From JAENVU01 sp963765075 (lineage in GTDB: Bacteria; Actinomycetota; Acidimicrobiia; IMCC26256; JAENVU01): a stretch of DNA of 64,000 nt. The stretch lies in assembly GCA_963765075.1 (NCBI GenBank), contig CAVXVA010000008.1, positions 1 to 64,000 on the forward strand. The letters are read 5' to 3'. This document shows, in pieces, positions 60,977 through 64,000 of the stretch. Numbering within the stretch: the stretch's first letter is position 1; every line of letters begins with the position of its first letter. Under the pieces are notes generated by a model. The model was not told the DNA's origin and ran no database searches. It worked only from the letters and a program-made list of their open reading frames with translations. Both the position numbers and the translations under genes were made by a program.

Positions 60977-61990
60977 TTAGTGGGAGGTGGTCCAGGCGAG
61001 GAGGTCGTCGACGGGCCACGCGTTGACGATGCGGTCGGGGCCGATGTCGGTCTCGGCGACCCGGGCACAGCCGTAGCCGTGCCACGCGAGCTGCCCCCGG
61101 GCGTGGGCGTCGGTGTCGATCGCGACCTTCACCCCCATGTCGTCGACCATCGCGAGCAGGCGGCGGGGCGGATCGAGGCGTTCGGGACGGCAGTTGACCT
61201 CGACGGCCTTGTCCAGCTCCCGACAGGCCGCGAACACCAGCTCGGCATCGAAGGTGCTTTCGGCGCGACCGCGACCCTTGATCAGTCGACCGGTGCAGTG
61301 CCCGAGCACGTCCATGTGCGGATTCGCGATCGCGGTGACCATCCGCACGGTCATCGCGCGCTCCTCCATCTTGAGTGCGGAGTGGACGCTCGCCACCACG
61401 ACGTCGAGTCGGGCGAGGAGATCTTCGTCCTGGTCGAGCGAGCCGTCGTCGAGGATGTCGGCTTCGATGCCGGTGAGGATGCGGAACGGCGCGAGTTCCT
61501 CGTTGAGTTTCTCGATGAGGTCGAGTTGGTCGCGGAGGCGTTCCGGTTCGAGGCCGCGGGCGATCGAAAGGTGCGGCGAGTGGTCGGTGACGGCGAGGTA
61601 CTCGTGACCGAGTTCGGCCGCGGTGCGCGCCATCATCTCGATCTCGGCGCCACCGTCGGACCACTTGGTGTGGAGGTGCAGGTCGCCGCGGAGCCAGCCG
61701 CGCACCTCGTCGCCACCCTTGAGGCCGTCGTCGGTTGCAGCATCGAGTTCGAGTCGTTCGAGGTAGCTCGGGACGCCTCCGGCGAGCGCCTCGGTGATCA
61801 CGCGGGCGCTGGTGTCACCGATACCGGCCAGCGCCGTGAGGGTCCCGGCCGCGGCTCCGGCCGCGATCTCATCCTCGGGGGTGGTCGCCACCACATCGGC
61901 TGCCTTCCGGAAGGCTTCGACCTTGTACCGCGGATCACCCTTGAGTTCGAGGAGGTAGGCGATGCGTTCCAGGGCGATCAGCGGTTCCAT
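60977..61990 (-). CDS. PHP-domain phosphoesterase with N-terminal DNA polymerase X-like helix-hairpin-helix
   Basis: 337 residues. The N-terminus (about 1-85; RIAYLLELKGDPRYKVEAFRKAAD, LAGIGDTSARVITEAL) is like the 8-kDa/HhH region of family X polymerases, but the palm domain is missing. The PHP domain follows with metal motifs DLHLHTKWSDG, AVTDHS, GIEADILDD, ASVHSA, DVLGHCTGRLI, VEVNCRP and DTDAHA. Probably a metal-dependent phosphoesterase acting on DNA ends or sugar phosphates. Confidence 0.88.
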   Translation of the reverse strand: MEPLIALERIAYLLELKGDPRYKVEAFRKAADVVATTPEDEIAAGAAAGTLTALAGIGDTSARVITEALAGGVPSYLERLELDAATDDGLKGGDEVRGWLRGDLHLHTKWSDGGAEIEMMARTAAELGHEYLAVTDHSPHLSIARGLEPERLRDQLDLIEKLNEELAPFRILTGIEADILDDGSLDQDEDLLARLDVVVASVHSALKMEERAMTVRMVTAIANPHMDVLGHCTGRLIKGRGRAESTFDAELVFAACRELDKAVEVNCRPERLDPPRRLLAMVDDMGVKVAIDTDAHARGQLAWHGYGCARVAETDIGPDRIVNAWPVDDLLAWTTSH

Positions 61991-62070
61991 ACGCCTCGAA
62001 CCGTATCGCTTTGCCCCTCGCCGGCCGACCCGACGGCGAGGCGACGCGGGTCGGCCGCTACCCTGCGACC

Positions 62071-62532
62071 ATGGCCAACTCAGCAGACGTTGTTTCCGTC
62101 GAACGGCTCATCCCGGCCCTGCCGGAGCGGATCTTCGCCCTGATCGCGGACCCGACCAAACACCAGGATTTCGACGGCTCGGGCACGGTTCGTGCCGCGA
62201 AGAACGTGCCGTCGGAACCGGTCGGTTTGGGGACGAAGTTCGGCATGAACATGAAGCTCGGGATCCCGTATTCGATGGAGAGCACGATCATCGAGTTCGA
62301 ACCGAACCGGCGCGTCGCGTGGCAGACGCGACCACCGGGCGTCTTCGCGAAGTTCGCGGGCGGCCGGATCTGGCGGTACGAGCTGGAGCCCGCCGAGGGC
62401 GGAACGCTGGTGCGGGAGTCGTGGGACATTTCGCAGGAGGCGGTGAAGGCCATCGTGCGACCAGCGGCGAAGAAGACGCGGGAGGCGATGGAGAAGACCC
62501 TTGCCCGGATCGAGGAGATCGTCAGCCACTAG
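62071..62532 (+). CDS. SRPBCC family protein
   Basis: 153 residues from ATG 62071. The N-terminal VSVERLIPALPERIFALIADPTKHQDFDG and internal STIIEFEPNRRVAWQTRPP and GGTLVRESWDIS match the polyketide cyclase/dehydrase-type SRPBCC fold. A basic C-terminal helix (AAKKTREAMEKTLARIEEI) follows. Probably binds a small hydrophobic compound; ligand unknown. Confidence 0.88.
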   Translation: MANSADVVSVERLIPALPERIFALIADPTKHQDFDGSGTVRAAKNVPSEPVGLGTKFGMNMKLGIPYSMESTIIEFEPNRRVAWQTRPPGVFAKFAGGRIWRYELEPAEGGTLVRESWDISQEAVKAIVRPAAKKTREAMEKTLARIEEIVSH

Positions 62533-62574
62533 CCCGACCCGCGCCGCGCTGGCGCACCCCAGCCGAGGAGGAAT

Positions 62575-64000
62575 GTGCGGCGGACCTACGCGTGTGTGCT
62601 CGAACTCGCCGACCCGGCGGGGAGGGATCCGGTGAACGCGCGGGCGATCACCAAGCGGTGGCTCGGCGCGACCTACGGCGGGTGGGCCGCAGAGGGTGAG
62701 AGCGAATGGGTGCCCGAGCCCCACGCACAGGTGCGCTGGCGGATCGTGGAACACCTCGGCGACACCGCGTTCGAGCTGGTGTGGACTCGGCCTCACGACA
62801 CCGACGCGAGTCTCTGGCGGCGCCTCCAGGTTCAGGTGGTGACGACTGCCGATGGCGACGGTCGGATCGTCATCATCGAAGGGTTGGAATCCCAAGACCG
62901 CACGATTCGGGGCCGCTCGCCCGACACTCCGAGCGGGCCGGGCCTGGCCCGGGAACTGGCGGGTGCCGTGCATTGTGTCGACGGCGGCTGGCGGGTGCAG
63001 GCGGTACCGCACCGGATGAATGCGGACCGCGCGATGGAGGTCGACGCGTTCGTGCGCGGCGGTCGCCGGCTCCCGGTCGTGCTCTTTGGCACCGACACCA
63101 ATGGCCGAGTCAGCGCCGACGCCGACCGGTGCGCGGCCGAACTCGTCGGGCTCGCGCACGTGGTGGTGCTCGTCGACTTGGCCAGCGTCTCGGCCGTCGC
63201 CCGCGAGCTCGGCGCCGGACGCGCGGTGGGTCCGGGCGGGGTCCGGTTGCTCTGGCCGGACTGGCGATCGGTGGACCCACCCGAGCGCCACCGGGTCTGG
63301 CGGGCCGAGGACGTCAGTGGCCCCGACGGGCCGCGACCGGCGGTGCGGAACATGCTCCGCGTGCTCATCATCGATGCCGCGGTCCTGCGCATCGACGACG
63401 ATCCCGCCGTCGCCCGGATCGCCCGGGCCGAGAGTGCCTTCGAGCTCGGAGAACGACGGGCCGATCTGGCCCGGCTCGAACGGGCGGTGGCGGAGGACCA
63501 CGCGGTGGCCCACGAGTTGGTCGATGAATACCAGAGTGAACTCCGACGCGCCGATGACGAGGTGTATCGCCTCGAGCAGGCCATGGAACGCGAGCACGAA
63601 CTCCGGGTGCGGGCGGAGAACGCGTATCTCCAACTCGCAACGCGACCCGAGGACGCGCCCAGCCGGGCCGACGAAGTGCGAACCCTCGTCGAAGCCGTAC
63701 GGCTGGCGAAATCACGGCTCGAACATCTGGTGATCCTTCCGGAGGCCGAACGTTCGGCGCGGGGGTGGCACTACGACCGCGCCGACCTGGTGTGGGCGGA
63801 TCTGCTCCGGTTGGAGGCGGTGGCGGCGGATTGGGCGGCCGACGCGCTGGCCGGTGATTTCTCCGCCGAGGCGCGCCGGCGAGGACTCGATTGGGCCCGC
63901 GACATCTCCGAAGACGCGAAATCGAAGTTCGGCGACGAGTATCTGCGCCGCTACGACGGTCACATGGTGCAACTCGGACCGCACATTCGCCGGGCCGGTC
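62575..64000 (+). CDS. Unrecognised coiled-coil protein, 3' end outside window
   Basis: At least 475 residues from GTG 62575 with ribosome site GAGGAGG just upstream; a nearby ATG (62573) is in another frame with a stop after 18 codons. Segments: an N-terminal beta-rich domain (VLELADPAGRDPVNARAITK, WRIVEHLGDTAFELVWTRP), a middle domain (residues about 120-270, VVLFGTDTNGRVSADADRCA, HVVVLVDLASVSAV), a coiled coil (about 285-350, VDEYQSELRRADDEVYRLEQ), and a C-terminal part (VILPEAERSA...AADWAADALAGDFSAEARR, KSKFGDEYLRRYDGHMVQLG). The last part resembles a C-terminal module seen in defence-associated proteins of actinobacteria; that resemblance is from memory. Confidence 0.8.
   Translation, partial: MRRTYACVLELADPAGRDPVNARAITKRWLGATYGGWAAEGESEWVPEPHAQVRWRIVEHLGDTAFELVWTRPHDTDASLWRRLQVQVVTTADGDGRIVIIEGLESQDRTIRGRSPDTPSGPGLARELAGAVHCVDGGWRVQAVPHRMNADRAMEVDAFVRGGRRLPVVLFGTDTNGRVSADADRCAAELVGLAHVVVLVDLASVSAVARELGAGRAVGPGGVRLLWPDWRSVDPPERHRVWRAEDVSGPDGPRPAVRNMLRVLIIDAAVLRIDDDPAVARIARAESAFELGERRADLARLERAVAEDHAVAHELVDEYQSELRRADDEVYRLEQAMEREHELRVRAENAYLQLATRPEDAPSRADEVRTLVEAVRLAKSRLEHLVILPEAERSARGWHYDRADLVWADLLRLEAVAADWAADALAGDFSAEARRRGLDWARDISEDAKSKFGDEYLRRYDGHMVQLGPHIRRAG

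Noticed and set aside
62080..63633. 517-codon minus-strand open frame
   Set aside because: Antisense to the SRPBCC gene and the well-started coiled-coil gene, which has a clear ribosome site; no family motifs in the antisense translation.

Overview
The window is high-GC DNA from an actinobacterium. The gene content (mycothiol-dependent maleylpyruvate-isomerase-like protein, CrgA, the FhaA/FhaB-PstP-RodA-PbpA-PknB cluster, MT0933-like antitoxin family) fits Actinomycetota, and the domain styles suggest the Acidimicrobiia/Ilumatobacter side rather than Mycobacterium; that finer placement is inference. Gene order supports a position near the replication origin: tRNA-Ala at the left edge, crgA, trpG, pknB-pbpA-rodA-pstP-fhaB-fhaA, tRNA-Leu(CAG) and a nitronate monooxygenase follow the order known around oriC of Mycobacterium tuberculosis, except that pknA is missing. 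pheA and serS, which also lie near oriC there, follow.

Layout. 1-9.4 kb (minus strand): CYTH-CHAD protein, PilZ-containing cellulose-synthase-like glycosyltransferase, a giant HD-GYP protein with tandem extracellular repeats broken by many small indels, and a ParA ATPase; together these look like a c-di-GMP/surface module. 9.4-15.5 kb: fasciclin lipoprotein, divergent ECF sigma factor, a cobalamin-binding protein carrying the CarH photoreceptor signature but no DNA-binding domain, FAD amine-oxidase-like enzyme, DUF427, SDR and DUF2690 proteins; I read this as a light or oxidative-stress cluster. 15.6-21.1 kb: small oxidoreductase, SRPBCC, FMN-binding and DsbA-like genes. 21.1-23.8 kb: molybdate regulator and modABC. 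23.8-26.7 kb: PAP2 enzyme, a shrunken hydroxyacyl-CoA dehydrogenase relic, thioesterase and thiolase. 26.7-36.6 kb: cell-division and peptidoglycan kinase/phosphatase cluster. 36.6-48.2 kb: metabolism and repair (GH3 glucosidase, TesB, acyltransferase, pantothenate kinase, aldose epimerase, AlkA-like glycosylase, PheA, SerRS, methionine aminopeptidase) ending in tRNA-Ser(UGA). 48.2-54.4 kb: accessory region with a TIR protein divergent from an HNH protein, a repeat-bearing gene-poor stretch, lipoprotein, redoxin, antitoxin-like and secreted proteins. 54.4-64 kb: zinc peptidase, two acyl-CoA dehydrogenases, D12 DNA methylase, GH13 glucosidase, PHP phosphoesterase, SRPBCC protein and an unrecognised coiled-coil protein running off the end.

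A recurring oddity is single-base frameshifts in otherwise intact genes, including housekeeping ones (trpG, map, mutY). At least nine loci are affected and one repeat-rich gene carries about eight indels. Because essential genes are hit, uncorrected sequencing or assembly errors are the simplest explanation; affected entries are flagged so that they are not read as true pseudogenes. Separately, two genes show in-frame internal deletions (hydroxyacyl-CoA dehydrogenase relic, nitronate monooxygenase).
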